A DNA stretch of 7,101 nt from Candidatus Equimonas enterica (GTDB taxonomy: Bacteria; Bacteroidota; Bacteroidia; Bacteroidales; Bacteroidaceae): assembly GCA_018066225.1 (NCBI GenBank), contig JAGHRU010000063.1, positions 1 to 7,101 of the forward strand. The letters run 5' to 3'. The notes under the pieces are model-generated. The model was not told the DNA's origin, ran no database searches, and saw only the letters and a list, made by a program, of their open reading frames with translations. Positions 5,775 to 7,101 of the stretch are shown here, one piece after another (position 1 is the first letter of the stretch; every line of letters starts with the position of its first letter). A program made the position numbers and the translations under genes.

Positions 5775-7101
5775 CTATTTGTTGGTCAGCGAATAAACGA
5801 GATCCATCATCTGCTGCGAGAGCGCGTTGGCTTCCTCGCGGGTATGCGCTTCGGCGATGACGCGGATGATGGGCTCGGTGTTGGACTTGCGCAGGTGTTC
5901 CCACTTGTTGGCGAAGTCTATCTTGATGCCGTCGATGTCGGTCACCTGCTCGTCTTGATACATGGCCTTGACCTGTTGCAGCAAGGCGTAGATGTCGGTC
6001 TTGGGGTCGAGGTCGATGCGGTTCTTGGAAACGAAGTACTGCGGCAGGGAGTCGCGGAGCTCGGTGGCGCGCATCCCTGTCTTGGCCAGATGGGTCAGGA
6101 TGAGGGCAATGCCGACGAGGGCGTCGCGTCCCATGTGAGCCGGGGGATAGATGACGCCGCCATTGCCTTCGCCGCCGATGACAGCCCCTGTCTCGCGCAT
6201 CTTGGTCACGACATTGACTTCGCCCACGGCTGCGGGTGTGTAGTTGCAGTGGTATTTCTCGGTGATGTCGCGCAGGCCGCGCGTGGAGGAGAGGTTGCTG
6301 ACGGTGTTGCCCGGCGTGTGGCGCAGTACATAGTCGGCCACGGCGACGAGGGTATTCTCTTCGCCAAACATGCTGCCGTCTTCGCAGACCAAGGCGAGGC
6401 GATCCACATCGGGATCGACGACGAAACCGATGTCGTGACGCCCCTTGCGCATAAGGTTGCGTATCTCGGTGAGGTTTTCTTTCAGCGGCTCTGGGTTGTG
6501 CGAGAAGTCGCCTGTGGCTTCGCAGTTGATTTGCGTCACCTGCGTCACGCCGAGTTGGCCGAGGAGCTTGGGCACGATGATGCCGCCTACGCTGTTGCAG
6601 CCGTCGATGACGACATTGAAATGAGCGCGCGCGATGGCATCGGTATCCACGAGTTCCAGCCCCTTGATGAGGTGGATGTGACGTTGGTCGTAGGAGTAGT
6701 TTTTGGTGTAGCACCCGAGGCTTTCGGTGTCGGCGAACTCGAAGTCTATCGTGTTGGTCATACGCACGATTTCACTGGCCTCTTCGGGGGGAAGGAACTC
6801 GCCACGCTCGTTGAGGAATTTCAGGGCATTCCACTGCTTCTGGTTGTGGGAAGCGGTGATGATGATGCCGCCGCAGGCTTTCTCCATCTTGGTGGCGATT
6901 TCCACGGTCGGGGTAGTGGCGATGCCGATATTGACTACATCAAAACCCATGCCAAGGAGTGTGCCGCAGACGACATGGCTCACCATTTCGCCGCTCATAC
7001 GCGCGTCGCGTCCGATGATTATCTTGGGGCGGTATTTCCGTCCCGCCCCAGGTACGCGCAGGGCGGCATAGCCCGTTCATGACTTGGCGAGGTCGATAGG
7101 G
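5775..7101 (-). CDS. glmM: Phosphoglucosamine mutase (alpha-D-phosphohexomutase family), N-terminus outside window, frame broken by TGA
   Basis: GlmM interconverts glucosamine 6-phosphate and glucosamine 1-phosphate, the step before UDP-GlcNAc for peptidoglycan and lipid A. The frame runs from the window edge to the TAG at 5777-5775. Counting from the in-frame Met at 6998, the motifs are TASHNQKQWNALK (48-60, phosphoserine Ser50), metal loop DPDVDR (195-200), sugar loop GGEGNGG (275-281) and phosphate loop RKSNTEPIIR (370-379). Upstream of that Met the frame continues with typical sequence (KIIIGRDAR), so Met6998 is internal. A TGA at 7079-7077 lies between PIDLAKS and TGYAALRVPG, both in the same frame. 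Two compensating one-base indels would restore KFMNGY, which fits the family. Either this is sequence error or the gene is damaged. The family also contains phosphomannomutases, but GEGNGG and the overall match favour GlmM. The gap to ansA is 176 bp. Confidence 0.85.

Noticed and set aside
5629..6714. Minus-strand open frame (361 codons) overlapping glmM in another frame
   Set aside because: Its translation is mostly Arg, His, Pro and Ala without domain structure, typical of an out-of-frame reading of a GC-rich gene. It also runs through the intergenic palindrome.
5844..7082. Long plus-strand open frame (412 codons) opposite glmM
   Set aside because: It lies wholly opposite a gene with clear catalytic motifs, its translation resembles no family I know, and GC-rich coding DNA often leaves the opposite strand open.

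Overview
The window looks like ordinary chromosomal DNA from a GC-rich member of the Bacteroidales. The protein families all have the form I know from that order. The two best promoter candidates match the Bacteroidetes consensus (-33 TTTG, about 19 bp, -7 TAnnTTTG) rather than a sigma70 -35/-10 pair, and no strong Shine-Dalgarno sequences precede the starts. I cannot name a genus with confidence. All six genes lie on the minus strand, so transcription runs from high to low coordinates.

In transcription order the layout is as follows. (1) 7101-5775: a phosphohexomutase, most likely phosphoglucosamine mutase GlmM, whose N-terminus lies outside the window and whose frame is broken by a TGA at 7077-7079. 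(2) 5774-5599: a gap with a 66-bp imperfect inverted repeat, a second smaller inverted repeat and a -7 box for the next gene. (3) 5598-4528: type I L-asparaginase AnsA. (4) 4518-3154: a fusion of a TarI/IspD-type cytidylyltransferase and a short-chain dehydrogenase/reductase, the arrangement of the CDP-ribitol synthases Acs1/Bcs1. (5) 3133-2489: a short, orphan ABC-transporter ATPase of the iron-siderophore/cobalamin type. (6) 2488-2363: three 22-bp tandem repeats flanked by inverted arms, forming two terminator-like hairpins. (7) 2362-305: DNA topoisomerase III. (8) 304-169: a gap with a textbook Bacteroidetes promoter. (9) 168-1: the first 56 codons of an aminopeptidase P.

ansA, the cytidylyltransferase-reductase and the ATPase are separated by only 9 and 20 bp and are probably one transcription unit that ends at the hairpin beside the ATPase stop codon. 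The genes do not form one pathway: they cover cell-wall precursor supply (GlmM), amino-acid catabolism (AnsA), a nucleotide-activated polyol (fusion protein), uptake energisation (ATPase), DNA topology (TopB) and peptide turnover (aminopeptidase P).

I found no mobile element, CRISPR array, tRNA or rRNA, and no convincing new multi-gene system. The points most worth a second look are the 22-bp repeat array, the broken glmM frame (explained by two nearby compensating one-base indels), the fused CDP-ribitol-type enzyme without recognisable partner genes nearby, and the inverted repeats upstream of ansA.
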